From a bacterium (lineage in GTDB: Bacteria; Cyanobacteriota; Vampirovibrionia; Obscuribacterales; Obscuribacteraceae), in contig JAGOSY010000020.1 of NCBI GenBank assembly GCA_018062085.1, positions 39,191 through 103,190 of the forward strand: DNA of 64,000 nucleotides, in the 5' to 3' direction. A program made the translations under genes and the position numbers. Below are positions 7,484-16,377 of the stretch, piece after piece (within the stretch, counting starts at the first letter, position 1; each line of letters begins with the position of its first letter). The notes beneath the pieces were generated by a model, which had not been told where the DNA came from, did not search any database, and saw nothing but the letters and a program-made list of their open reading frames with translations.

Positions 7484-9207
7484 TTCAGCACCGTAACCTT
7501 AATTTTGAGTGGGGCTTTATCTGGCGGTAGTGACAGATTGCTTTTCATTACTTGTCTTCCGAGATCTTCTAAAACTTTGACTTGCTGAGAAGTTAAGGCA
7601 CCATCTGGTATTCCAAGATGTAAGATCTTTTGTTCAATCTGGTCTTTCTTCATTTGGAAGCTCTGTCTTCTCCGGGGTTGCCCTTCGTAGATTTCTATTT
7701 TGGACAAATAATCATTGATCTTGTTTCTGAAGTCTGATGGTTGCCGATAGGAATCTAGGCGCGGATCGATAGACTTGATACTTTCTGCTACACCGTCCCT
7801 GATTACAACACGATCAATAGTTTTTGTACCACTTGGTAAGTTTTCGCCCAAGCCTACGTGTACTTCATTTCCGCTAACTACTGGTACTTCTTGCCAAAGT
7901 CCATCCTGTCCAGGTCTTGCGACACCAAGCTCAATCCCAGACTCTTTGCTGAAGCCTAAAGCCTTTCCTGTTGTATCCACGCCATTGCTAACCAGCCTTC
8001 CTGAATTGCCCAAATCATCGGCCTTTGACATTAGCATGTTGCCGTCCGTTTTCAGCCGATCTTTTGGTATCGGCATCAAGCGTCCGTTTGGTGTAACACC
8101 CATAGGCTGAGGTGTTAGCTTCTCCACCATCTCGCCTATCACTCGGCTATACTTATCCCTCTCTCTGCCGCCGAAGACACTGGCACTTGCTCCCAAGTCT
8201 TGCAAGGCTCCAGCAACGTCGATACTCTTTGCGAGCTTTGCCCCCGCTCCTGCGGCTGCTATCGGTCCCAAATTGTCCAAAGTCAGTCGGGTGGTTAGCG
8301 AGGTTTTCTCTTCTGTGCTCATTTCGGACCAGCGCTGATTGATTCGCTGCCCGAGGCCTGATACGTCCCTAAAGGCTTTTGTGTTGTCGCCTTCGTAAGA
8401 AGCCGCACCCAAGCTTCCCAAATAGCCATCAGCTACTTCAACTACCCTAATACCACCTACCAAGAGTTTGCCGAATGACTTGCTCGCTTGCTCGGCTGTG
8501 TCTGCCGCACGTGGGTTGTTCTCGGCAAGGTCCCGGCTAAACTGCGCCACATCACAAATTGACTTACCTAAACTATCGACTCCCTGAGCCATGCCAACGA
8601 CACTTTCCCCAACCCCTGTTATTTCGCCTACGGCTACTCTGAATTGCTGGTGATTGATTTCTTGTTGGTACGCCTGGATGCCAGCGCTCAGTATCTGCGC
8701 TTGCTTGTCTATAGGCATTGCGGCAACTCGCTCAAAAACAGCTTGGTCTGTTATGTCTGGCTTGTTGTATTGTGCTTGAAATTCTAATTGTGTTCCGACC
8801 TGATACTCTACTCCTGTCTCTATCTTTGGTGGGATATCAGAGTTGAAGCCCCAGCCGTAGTCTCTAATTGGTCGTTTGTCTAATTCGTCTACAGTCACCA
8901 GATCTTTTTCTGTCAAACCAGTTTTTCTTGAGGCATCTCGCCCATTGCCATAGTCAATGCTGATGCTGTCGCCTTGTTCTTTCATGCGATCGGCAATCTG
9001 CTCTCTGGTTAGGCCTTGATTCTTCAACGTCAGCTCTGTCAAAGATCCGCTGCTTTGGTTTGTGCGATCTGTTTCAATTAACTGTTTGTCTTTGGCACTA
9101 GAGTTGACTATCGACTGGGCGTCAGAAAAAGCCATTGGCTTGCTCTCCGGTGCTTTTGGTAGCCGTTCGCTCTGGTCGTTTGCTGCTGCCTCTGCCACCA
9201 TCGTCAC
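7480..9207 (-). CDS. Polymorphic-toxin-like protein with helical pre-toxin region
   Basis: A 575-residue protein without signal peptide. Residues 1-110 are polar and low in complexity. Residues 160-330 are a helical, glycine/alanine-rich region (GVGESVVGMAQGVDSLGKS, FGKLLVGGIRVVEVADGYL, DVSGLGQRINQRWSEMS, AAAGAGAKLAKS) of the kind that precedes C-terminal toxin tips in polymorphic toxins. The last 80 residues are charged (a RRRQSF segment and a KIKVTVLK end) and would be the tip; no known toxin fold is recognised. The start is GTG 9207 or ATG 9201; the AGGTG just before 9201 lies rather close. Two small genes follow in the same operon. Toxin function is inferred from architecture and neighbours. 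Confidence 0.78.
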   Translation of the reverse strand: MTMVAEAAANDQSERLPKAPESKPMAFSDAQSIVNSSAKDKQLIETDRTNQSSGSLTELTLKNQGLTREQIADRMKEQGDSISIDYGNGRDASRKTGLTEKDLVTVDELDKRPIRDYGWGFNSDIPPKIETGVEYQVGTQLEFQAQYNKPDITDQAVFERVAAMPIDKQAQILSAGIQAYQQEINHQQFRVAVGEITGVGESVVGMAQGVDSLGKSICDVAQFSRDLAENNPRAADTAEQASKSFGKLLVGGIRVVEVADGYLGSLGAASYEGDNTKAFRDVSGLGQRINQRWSEMSTEEKTSLTTRLTLDNLGPIAAAGAGAKLAKSIDVAGALQDLGASASVFGGRERDKYSRVIGEMVEKLTPQPMGVTPNGRLMPIPKDRLKTDGNMLMSKADDLGNSGRLVSNGVDTTGKALGFSKESGIELGVARPGQDGLWQEVPVVSGNEVHVGLGENLPSGTKTIDRVVIRDGVAESIKSIDPRLDSYRQPSDFRNKINDYLSKIEIYEGQPRRRQSFQMKKDQIEQKILHLGIPDGALTSQQVKVLEDLGRQVMKSNLSLPPDKAPLKIKVTVLK

Positions 9208-9296
9208 CTGCGCCCATTGCCTTGCGCCATTATGCCCGCTTCAGTCAGATATTTATCGATTTGAGCGCTGAGTAGGGTTTGTAGCTCCGGCCAATT

Positions 9297-9965
9297 CTAT
9301 TTGTAAACTTCTGGTGGGCCGTCGACTATCGTGTAGTTGCCTTCTGGTGTGCGGCAGACACATACTTTTCTGCGGCTATAGAGGAGGTCAACTCGTTTGA
9401 CAAGCTGAACTCCTGGAAGGATCGGTACTTGCCGAAAAAGTCCGTATACAGGTTTTGGAACCCAACTGTAGTGAAACTTGTATAAGAAGTAGATACCATC
9501 AGTTTTGCTGCAGAATTCACCAGTCTTGGGTGAGTAAGGTATGGCGACTGAAATTCCGGTGAGGCAGTTGGTGGCGATCGAACCCATCCAAATCGATAGT
9601 GCGATAGCCGTTAAGCCAACTACTCTGGAAAATTTTGTCCACCGAAATGCCAAGACGATCAACATGAGCCATAGCCTTCCTATGTCCATTAATGGATGTT
9701 CAAGATTTGGCAGAATTGGAAGAAGGATAAGGGCCTTAATGTCTTGAACACCGTTAGGTTTGATCAATCGAAAGACAACAAGTAGATAAAGAGCCAGTGA
9801 AAGGTAGGAAGAAACTTTGGCGACAATTTCATTGTCGAACTCCCAGTGTCCTTGTTGTTCGAAAAATCCACCGATTAGGAGATTGAGGGCTATTAGAGCC
9901 ATTGCCCAAGTCAACGGTTTGGCTTGGGTCGTAAGAAATGTGACTAGTTTGCTAAGTTGATTCAT
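9297..9965 (-). CDS. Small polytopic membrane protein, paralogue 2 of 3
   Basis: A 222-residue protein with the same plan as paralogue 1: four to five membrane segments, RLIKP plus VQDIKAL after segment two, YSPKTGEF, PGVQLVKRV, and a soluble C-terminus. It is closest to paralogue 1, including a nearly identical stretch before the ATG. It lies upstream of the toxin-like gene on the same strand, with 89 bases between, so the array order on the minus strand is paralogue 3, paralogue 2, toxin, immunity candidates, paralogue 1. No family recognised. Confidence 0.75.
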   Translation of the reverse strand: MNQLSKLVTFLTTQAKPLTWAMALIALNLLIGGFFEQQGHWEFDNEIVAKVSSYLSLALYLLVVFRLIKPNGVQDIKALILLPILPNLEHPLMDIGRLWLMLIVLAFRWTKFSRVVGLTAIALSIWMGSIATNCLTGISVAIPYSPKTGEFCSKTDGIYFLYKFHYSWVPKPVYGLFRQVPILPGVQLVKRVDLLYSRRKVCVCRTPEGNYTIVDGPPEVYK

Positions 9966-10022
9966 TTATGCTGGTACTATCTGCGGTGACTAACTCTGAG
10001 CTCCTGAAATTGTTGCAACCTT

Positions 10023-10703
10023 TTAGTTTGTAGGTAAAGCCTGGCTTGTTTCGATAATATATTTCCCAGCTTCCGAGCGCTTTACTTCAACATCTCCTGT
10101 TGTGCTGATCTTAGTTACTTCTTTGACTAGGCTAAGACCTGGGCAGGCAGGAATTACTCGAAGTAGACGGTACGTTGGTGTTTTATTCCCGTCATCGTCG
10201 AAGCGATACAGCTTGTAGAGCTGGTCTGTGGTTGAAATGTGATAACCGTTCTTTGTCGTTGCTGGTGGGGTGTAAAGTATGGAGCTTGTCTCCAATACAG
10301 GACGCATGTCTGCATACATTTTTGCTGCCGGCAGGACTGTAAGTGCTACAACTAGCAGCGAGCAGTTTTGAAAGCGGTTTAAAAAAGGTTGCAAGACAAT
10401 CATAGCTACGAGAATTTGCTGAAGAATAAAATTCAATGCAATGTCGGTTTTTGGTATCAAGAGAAGGAACATCATTACTTGTGCGTGTTCAGCTCCCTTG
10501 GGTTTGGCTATGCGATAGAGAACACAAAAGTACAGGTAAGCACTCAGCAGTTTGAAAAAAACTTCTGCTGTTGTACTTTCAATGTTCCAATAGCCTTGAT
10601 TAGCAAAGAAGCTACCGACTATCAGGTCCAACACAATCAATGCAAAAGACCACTGCAGGACCGCAGCGTTTTGCCTAAGGAAGATCGGAGGCAAACTCTT
10701 CAT
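10023..10703 (-). CDS. Small polytopic membrane protein, paralogue 3 of 3
   Basis: A 226-residue protein sharing the family plan: LQWSFALIVLDLIVG at the first membrane segment, RIAKPKGAEHAQ after the second, YKLYRF in the middle, and CPGLSLVKEV near the C-terminus. It is the most divergent copy. GGGAG lies nine bases before ATG 10703, within a 16-bp unit that is directly repeated once just upstream. Function unknown. Confidence 0.75.
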   Translation of the reverse strand: MKSLPPIFLRQNAAVLQWSFALIVLDLIVGSFFANQGYWNIESTTAEVFFKLLSAYLYFCVLYRIAKPKGAEHAQVMMFLLLIPKTDIALNFILQQILVAMIVLQPFLNRFQNCSLLVVALTVLPAAKMYADMRPVLETSSILYTPPATTKNGYHISTTDQLYKLYRFDDDGNKTPTYRLLRVIPACPGLSLVKEVTKISTTGDVEVKRSEAGKYIIETSQALPTN

Positions 10704-10734
10704 ATATTAGTTCTCCCAATATATTAGTTTTCCC
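10702..10734. repeat. Direct repeat carrying the ribosome-binding site of paralogue 3
   Basis: ATATATTAGTTCTCCC (10702-10717) is repeated with one change at 10719-10734. On the minus strand each unit contains a GGGA(A/G)A element; only the copy nearer to the ATG is placed to act as a ribosome-binding site. Confidence 0.7.
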
Positions 10735-11152
10735 TGCGCTGTCATTCTTCCTGCCGCAGATGCCCTGATTGTCAAGAAATATACACTTGGCAATAACCGA
10801 ATAGCCTGTGTTTTCGAGGTTACTTAGCGGTTCCTTACAAGATTAAGCTGTTTGCGTCGACGATTTAACCTTACTCGAATTTGCTGCAAGTGGCTGTCAA
10901 GCGAAGGTGGAGTTCTAGTGTGGTTTGTCAAAATTCGCATCAGGGCTTAGTTTTACGGCCTAGTTGCGAAAGTCACCACTAGCAACTGACATGTTCAAAA
11001 CTCCATTTCTTCATGATTTCTTCCAACTGTGGCCATTCTGAAGTTGGCCCCTCTTGCCGTAACTGCGCCGTAACCGCTGGCAATATGTAGATAGCATGAT
11101 GTTAGAATGTAATCACGATTAGGGATAACTAACTGTTCGGGGGCTAAACGCC
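10735..11152. other. Intergenic region with divergent promoters; no gene seen
   Basis: This region separates the leftward membrane-protein gene from clpC. Neither strand holds a convincing coding frame. A TAGAAT -10-like hexamer lies at 11103-11108, about 45 bases before clpC, without a good -35. No CIRCE or CtsR-type heat-shock operator is visible. Confidence 0.6.
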
Positions 11153-13753
11153 ATGTTTGAAAGGTTCACGGAAAAAGCGATCAAAGTAATCATGCTCGCT
11201 CAAGAAGAAGCGCGCAGGCTTGGTCACAATTTTGTGGGCACAGAGCAAATTCTTCTAGGTTTGATCGGTGAAGGTACCGGTATCGCCGCCAAGACTCTCA
11301 AGTCTATGGGCGTCAACCTAAAAGATGCACGTGTCGAAGTAGAAAAAATCATCGGTCGTGGCTCCGGCTTCGTCGCTGTAGAAATTCCGTTTACACCTAG
11401 AGCCAAACGAGTGCTCGAATTGTCTTGGGATGAGGCTCGCCAATTAGGTCACAACTATATTGGTACAGAGCACCTGCTCCTTGGCTTGATTCGTGAAGGC
11501 GAAGGCGTTGCCGCCCGCGTCTTAGAGAATCTTGGTGTTGACCTGACCAAAGTTAGAAGCCATGTTATTCGCTTACTGGGCGAAAGTGGCGCTGCGACTA
11601 CTGGTTCAGGTTCTGGCAGTTCGACTTCAACCGGTCGCTCTAAGACCCCTACTCTTGATGAGTTTGGCGTCAACATGACCCAAGCAGCTCAAGAGAACAG
11701 ACTTGACCCAGTGGTTGGTCGAGAAAAAGAAATTGAACGGGTTATTCAGATTCTTGGTCGACGTACTAAGAACAACCCAGTATTGATTGGTGAACCGGGT
11801 GTTGGTAAAACCGCTATTGCAGAAGGTTTGGCCATCCGCATTTCCAACTCTGACGTTCCTGAAATCTTGCTCGACAAGAAAATTGTCATGCTTGATATCG
11901 GTCTGCTAGTGGCTGGCACCAAATATAGAGGCGAATTCGAAGAACGCCTGAAGAAAATCATGGACGAAATCCGCTCTGCTGGTAACGTCATGTTGGTTAT
12001 CGACGAGCTTCACACCTTGATTGGTGCTGGTGCTGCTGAAGGTGCTATCGACGCTGCTAACATTCTCAAACCAGCTCTTGCTCGGGGCGAGTTGCAATGC
12101 ATCGGCGCTACCACAATGGATGAGTATCGCAAACACATCGAGCGCGACGCTGCTCTAGAACGTAGATTCCAGCCAGTTATTGTCGATCCACCTTCTGTTG
12201 AAGAAACTGTAGAAATCTTGCGTGGTCTTCGTCCTAAGTATGAAGAGCACCACAGATTGATCATTTCTGACGAATCTATCGACACTGCTTGTAAGCTTTC
12301 TGACCGCTACATCTCAGACCGTTTCCTTCCAGATAAAGCTATCGATATCATCGACGAAGCTTCATCTAGAGTGCGTTTGAGAGCATCGAGCTTGCCGCCA
12401 GAAGGCAAAGAAGTTGAGAAGGAATTGCGTGCTGTTCGCCGCGACAAAGAAATGGCCATTCGCAACCAAGAGTTCGAAAAAGCAGCTTCTTTGAGAGAGC
12501 AAGAGACCAAGCTTTCTGAGAAGATTCGCGAAATTCAAGCTGTTTGGAAAGCCAAGCAAGAATCAGAAAAACCTACAGTTACTCCTGAAGAAGTTGCTCA
12601 CGTTGTTAGCGCATGGACAGGCATTCCGCTGCTCAAGCTAACTGAAGGCGAATCGGAAAGATTGCTGCACATGGCTGATGTACTGCACCAACGAGTAATT
12701 GGTCAGAACGACGCTGTTGAAGCAGTCTGCAAAGCTATTCGCCGCGCCAGAGTTGGTTTGAAGAATCCAGATAGACCAATCGGCAGCTTTATCTTCTCTG
12801 GTCCTACCGGTGTTGGTAAAACCGAATTGGCTAAGGCACTTGCTGGTTACTTCTTCGGTTCAGAAGATAACTTGATCAGAATCGACATGTCAGAATTCAT
12901 GGAGCACCATACAACTTCTAAGTTGATTGGTTCACCTCCTGGCTATGTTGGCTACCAAGAAGGTGGTCAGCTAACCGAAGCTGTTCGTCGCAAACCATAC
13001 TCTGTGGTGCTCTTCGATGAAATCGAAAAAGCTCACCCAGATGTCTTCAACGTTCTTCTCCAAATTTTGGATGACGGCCGTTTGTCTGACAGTAAGGGTC
13101 GTACCGTAGACTTCAAGAACACGATCATCATTATGACCTCCAACGTCGGTGCTCAATTCATCGACAAAACGTCTCTCACCCTGGGCTTCCAGGTTCAGAC
13201 AGAAGACGCTGAACACTCAGAGCGTTATAAGAAGATCAAAGATCTTGTTATGGATTCGATGAAGAAGACCTTCAGACCAGAGTTCCTCAACCGCGTGGAC
13301 GAAATCATCGTCTTCCAACAGTTGACCAAAGAAGAGATTCGCTACATCGTCGACATCATGTCTTCCGATCTACAAAAGCGTATCAAGCAAAATGGAATGG
13401 AATTGGTCATCTCTACCGAGAGCAAAGACCTTATCGCCAAAGAAGGCTATAACCCTGCTTACGGCGCCAGACCGTTGCGTAGAGCAATTCAACGCATGCT
13501 TGAAGATGCCATCTCTGAGCAAGTTCTACAAGGAACCTTCAAAGAAGGCGATGTCATCGACACCATGGTTGAAGACGGTAAAATAGTCTTCGTTAAGGTT
13601 CCTGGCAAGGTATCTAAGCCGGTTGAGAAAGGCGACAAAGATAAAGACAAAGAAGAAGCCAAGACGAGCAAGACTGAGAAAACAGACAAGCCAGAGAAAG
13701 CCTCTAAGTCTAAAGACAGCGAGAAATCGTCTGAAAAAGAGACAGTCGAATAA
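11153..13753 (+). CDS. clpC: ClpC, ATP-dependent Clp protease unfoldase subunit
   Basis: An 866-residue HSP100/Clp ATPase that unfolds proteins and feeds them to ClpP. The N-domain has two Clp repeats (about residues 1-143). AAA-1 carries Walker A GEPGVGKT at 213-220 and Walker B LVIDE near 281-285. A UVR-type middle domain (about 425-460) marks ClpC, as opposed to ClpA or ClpB. AAA-2 carries GPTGVGKT at 550-557. An LGF tripeptide near 676-678 matches the ClpP-docking loop, so it should work with ClpP. The last 55 residues are an unusual Lys/Glu/Ser-rich tail, longer than in typical ClpC. No clp partner or regulator gene is adjacent. A strong terminator follows. Confidence 0.98.
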   Translation: MFERFTEKAIKVIMLAQEEARRLGHNFVGTEQILLGLIGEGTGIAAKTLKSMGVNLKDARVEVEKIIGRGSGFVAVEIPFTPRAKRVLELSWDEARQLGHNYIGTEHLLLGLIREGEGVAARVLENLGVDLTKVRSHVIRLLGESGAATTGSGSGSSTSTGRSKTPTLDEFGVNMTQAAQENRLDPVVGREKEIERVIQILGRRTKNNPVLIGEPGVGKTAIAEGLAIRISNSDVPEILLDKKIVMLDIGLLVAGTKYRGEFEERLKKIMDEIRSAGNVMLVIDELHTLIGAGAAEGAIDAANILKPALARGELQCIGATTMDEYRKHIERDAALERRFQPVIVDPPSVEETVEILRGLRPKYEEHHRLIISDESIDTACKLSDRYISDRFLPDKAIDIIDEASSRVRLRASSLPPEGKEVEKELRAVRRDKEMAIRNQEFEKAASLREQETKLSEKIREIQAVWKAKQESEKPTVTPEEVAHVVSAWTGIPLLKLTEGESERLLHMADVLHQRVIGQNDAVEAVCKAIRRARVGLKNPDRPIGSFIFSGPTGVGKTELAKALAGYFFGSEDNLIRIDMSEFMEHHTTSKLIGSPPGYVGYQEGGQLTEAVRRKPYSVVLFDEIEKAHPDVFNVLLQILDDGRLSDSKGRTVDFKNTIIIMTSNVGAQFIDKTSLTLGFQVQTEDAEHSERYKKIKDLVMDSMKKTFRPEFLNRVDEIIVFQQLTKEEIRYIVDIMSSDLQKRIKQNGMELVISTESKDLIAKEGYNPAYGARPLRRAIQRMLEDAISEQVLQGTFKEGDVIDTMVEDGKIVFVKVPGKVSKPVEKGDKDKDKEEAKTSKTEKTDKPEKASKSKDSEKSSEKETVE

Positions 13754-13786
13754 TTTATGTCGGCAGGACAAAATGATTGAAAGAGA

Positions 13787-13812
13787 GGGGGCAGCCAAAG
13801 CTGCTCCCTTTT
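13787..13812 (+). terminator. Intrinsic terminator of clpC
   Basis: A nine-pair stem (13787-13795 with 13800-13808, one G-U pair, loop CAAA) is followed by TTTT. It begins 34 bases after the clpC stop. Confidence 0.85.
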
Positions 13813-13892
13813 CTGAAAAATAGACCTTTAGGCGGACGCAGAGCTACGAATTTTCGATTACAACTTGATACTGATGAGTGTTTAACTATTCA

Positions 13893-14975
13893 ATGCGGAA
13901 CTCAAATTTGAAACTCTTTTTTTTGAAATCTCTGCCAGTACTTTTGATTTGCCCGACCTTGGCTGTAGTTTTGACCGGCTGCGAATCTGATAAGAATGGT
14001 TTGACAGAATCGAGAGTGTTTACCTTTGATGTGCCAGACTTGAAAAGTAATCCGGTTACTCCTCCGAAGAAAGTTAAAGATCCAGAAGCTTGGGCGCAGC
14101 TTGGTTTTGATTATCAATCTAAGCAGATGTGGCCGCAGTGCATTTACTGTTATACAAAAAGCTGTGAATTAGATCCCACTAAGAAGGGTTATTGGAACAG
14201 TCTGGGTACTGCATATCAGTTCTCAGACAACATGGAAAGTGCTCGTAATGCCTTTCTGCGCTCTCATCAACTTGATGTTTATGAAATGGGTAATTTGGAA
14301 TCGATTGGATACGCCGATACGCGCATGAGTCTACATGATGACGAAGCGCTGCGATTTTACTTGATGGTATTGTCAATAGATCCTGCTCACAAAGCGGCTT
14401 GGGATAACCTTATTGGTGTATTACATCGACTTGATAGAGACGAGTTTGTACCGCGTGTACAAACTCTTGCAAGTTCACCAACAGAACCTAATGGACCTTT
14501 TGTAGCTGATTCAATTAATGAGCATTTTTTACGGGAAAAGCCAGACGACTACGATTTGCTCGTTAATAAGGGGCTCTTCCAGACTCGCATGCTTAACGTG
14601 CCAATGGCTCTGGAGGCATTTGATAAAGCCAATAAGCTCAAGCCAGACAGCCCGCGAGTTTTGATTGGTTATGGTTTGTTATACGATGCCATTGGCGACA
14701 GCAAGAAAGCAGTGGAATATTTTACCCGCTGCACCAAAGCAAGCCCCAGTCAGGCAATGGCTTGGGCCATGCGTGGTTCGATTGCTGAGAAAGCAAAAAA
14801 TTATAAAGAGGCTCTAGATTGTTACGTAGTAGCCTCAGCCCTATCGCCGGAGAAGGCTCAGTGGTCCGGTAAAATCGGAGTGCTAGATAAGATTGTCAAA
14901 GCTGGTGGCGTGGTTAAGCCAGCCGAAGCCATTAAGACTCCAGAAGCCAGTAAGCCCACTAAAGCTAGCTATTAG
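13893..14975 (+). CDS. TPR-repeat lipoprotein
   Basis: A 360-residue protein with a lipoprotein signal: basic start, hydrophobic core and lipobox LTGC with Cys30. TPR-like helical pairs fill residues 70-340, with clear units such as AWAQLGFDYQSKQMWPQCIY, RVLIGYGLLYDAIGDSKKAV and AWAMRGSIAEKAKNYKEAL. Such proteins are membrane-attached scaffolds for other proteins. I chose ATG 13893 because the signal peptide begins there; an in-frame GTG lies 15 bases upstream. No specific partner is suggested by the neighbours. Confidence 0.88.
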   Translation: MRNSNLKLFFLKSLPVLLICPTLAVVLTGCESDKNGLTESRVFTFDVPDLKSNPVTPPKKVKDPEAWAQLGFDYQSKQMWPQCIYCYTKSCELDPTKKGYWNSLGTAYQFSDNMESARNAFLRSHQLDVYEMGNLESIGYADTRMSLHDDEALRFYLMVLSIDPAHKAAWDNLIGVLHRLDRDEFVPRVQTLASSPTEPNGPFVADSINEHFLREKPDDYDLLVNKGLFQTRMLNVPMALEAFDKANKLKPDSPRVLIGYGLLYDAIGDSKKAVEYFTRCTKASPSQAMAWAMRGSIAEKAKNYKEALDCYVVASALSPEKAQWSGKIGVLDKIVKAGGVVKPAEAIKTPEASKPTKASY

Positions 14976-14983
14976 AGCGCTTG

Positions 14984-15008
14984 CCGCAGTTTAAGAAATG
15001 CGGGTTTT
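14984..15008 (+). terminator. Weak terminator-like hairpin between convergent genes
   Basis: CCGCA (14984-14988) pairs with TGCGG (14999-15003) and is followed by GTTTTC. The stem is only five pairs and overlaps the stop codon region of the leftward gene. Confidence 0.35.
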
Positions 15009-15548
15009 CTCATGCATGGCCAACTGCTCAATAATATTTTCTGGGGTAGAACCCTCAAGAATAGTCGCTCTTAGGCTGGCTGATATGAACCCAGCAGCGA
15101 CTGCATCGTCGAAGAACGACAGCAGTGAGTCGTAGTAACCGTAGGCATTGAGAATACCCATGGGCTTTTTGTGCAGGCCCAGTTGGCCCCAGGTGAGAAT
15201 CTCGCAAAACTCATCAAGTGTTCCATAACCGCCAGGAAGTGCTAGAAATGCGTCTGACAGGTCGGCCATCAAGGCCTTGCGCTCGTGCATCGTTTCTACG
15301 TAGTGAATCTTGGTCAGGCCCTGGTGGGCGACTTCCTTTCTGTGAAGGAAGTGGGGAATAACACCGATGACGCTTCCACCTTTGGCCATAGCTGCATCAG
15401 CGATGACGCCCATAAGGCCTACGTTGCCACCGCCGTACACAAGGGTCATTCCGCGTTCAGCAATCAGTTCGGCAGTCTTTTCAGCAATTTCGCGGTGGGC
15501 GGGATTGTTGCCCATACTGGCTCCGCAAAATATGGCCACTGATTTCAC
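14991..15548 (-). CDS. LOG-family (TIGR00730) nucleotide 5'-monophosphate phosphoribohydrolase
   Basis: A 185-residue Rossmann-fold protein of the LOG family, which releases the base from nucleoside 5'-monophosphates, including cytokinin ribotides. The start VAIFCGASMG and the signature PGGYGTLDE with the preceding GGGNVGLMG loop are intact. The catalytic Arg and Glu of the motif are present (MHERKAL, TLDE). It starts at GTG 15548, with GAGG nine bases upstream. It is divergent from the next gene, 60 bases apart. Bacterial LOG proteins may serve nucleotide salvage; cytokinin production is not implied. Confidence 0.92.
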   Translation of the reverse strand: MKSVAIFCGASMGNNPAHREIAEKTAELIAERGMTLVYGGGNVGLMGVIADAAMAKGGSVIGVIPHFLHRKEVAHQGLTKIHYVETMHERKALMADLSDAFLALPGGYGTLDEFCEILTWGQLGLHKKPMGILNAYGYYDSLLSFFDDAVAAGFISASLRATILEGSTPENIIEQLAMHEKTRIS

Positions 15549-15608
15549 TTATAACAACCTCAATAAACGGCCTTACTTTAATTTGACTGGCCTTGCTACC
15601 ATTATCAG

Positions 15609-16301
15609 ATGCACATTATAGATTCTTGCGTCACTCTTCAGGCCCAGTACTTTGAAAAGCTTCTGCAAGAAGCTCAGGCTAATTGGCCACCCTTAGCGTA
15701 TACAACTTCGCAGTTGGACAAACAGTGCTTTGCCTTAATAATGCGCCCCTCCGAAGAAAGCCGTGAGCTCTTGGCTGAGCGTTTGCGACTGGTGGCGGAG
15801 CGCTTTACCGATAATATCTATTATGGTGAGAAAAATCTGCATTTGACTGTATTTGGCTTGCCAAATCTTGACAGCAGCCCTCTGGTTCATCGTCACTTCG
15901 ACCGTTATCTCTCGTCGCATGTTTGCGCTGTAAAGCCTGTCACCTTACCTCTTGGTGGCTTGTCGATAGTAGGCAATACTCTGGTCTTTAAGGCTTTTGA
16001 CCCAATTGGCAATTTGTTGCAGTTCAACAAGAGCGCCTTAATTGAGTTGACCGAAGAACTTTATGGCGACGGTGTGGATATCACCAAGATGATCGGCTTG
16101 CATACCGAGATTTTTTGGCTAACTGCTGCCCGCATTGGGGCGAATCAGCCAAGAGAGTTTTTGGACTATGTGGTGGAACACACCAATGAGAGCCTAGGCG
16201 CTCTGTCTTTTGACACGATGGAATTGATTAAGACTGATCATCTTTTTAGGCCAGAAAACACGACTGTAATCAAGGCCTACACTCTAGGTGAATTGAATTA
16301 G
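15609..16301 (+). CDS. 2H-phosphoesterase-like protein of unknown function
   Basis: A 230-residue soluble protein. KNLHLTVFGL at about residues 76-85 fits the first HxT motif of LigT/2H phosphoesterases, which act on cyclic or 2'-5' phosphodiesters. The expected second HxT/S is less clear: LHTEIFW near residue 166 has a histidine but not the full motif. The fold call is therefore tentative; it could be a degenerate family member. No Shine-Dalgarno is visible before ATG 15609. Confidence 0.72.
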   Translation: MHIIDSCVTLQAQYFEKLLQEAQANWPPLAYTTSQLDKQCFALIMRPSEESRELLAERLRLVAERFTDNIYYGEKNLHLTVFGLPNLDSSPLVHRHFDRYLSSHVCAVKPVTLPLGGLSIVGNTLVFKAFDPIGNLLQFNKSALIELTEELYGDGVDITKMIGLHTEIFWLTAARIGANQPREFLDYVVEHTNESLGALSFDTMELIKTDHLFRPENTTVIKAYTLGELN

Positions 16302-16377
16302 GGCACGGTTGCCGATTGCCTGATCTCGATGGGCACGAATCAACATCAGCGCTTGCATTGATGGCGTGATGCTAGCG

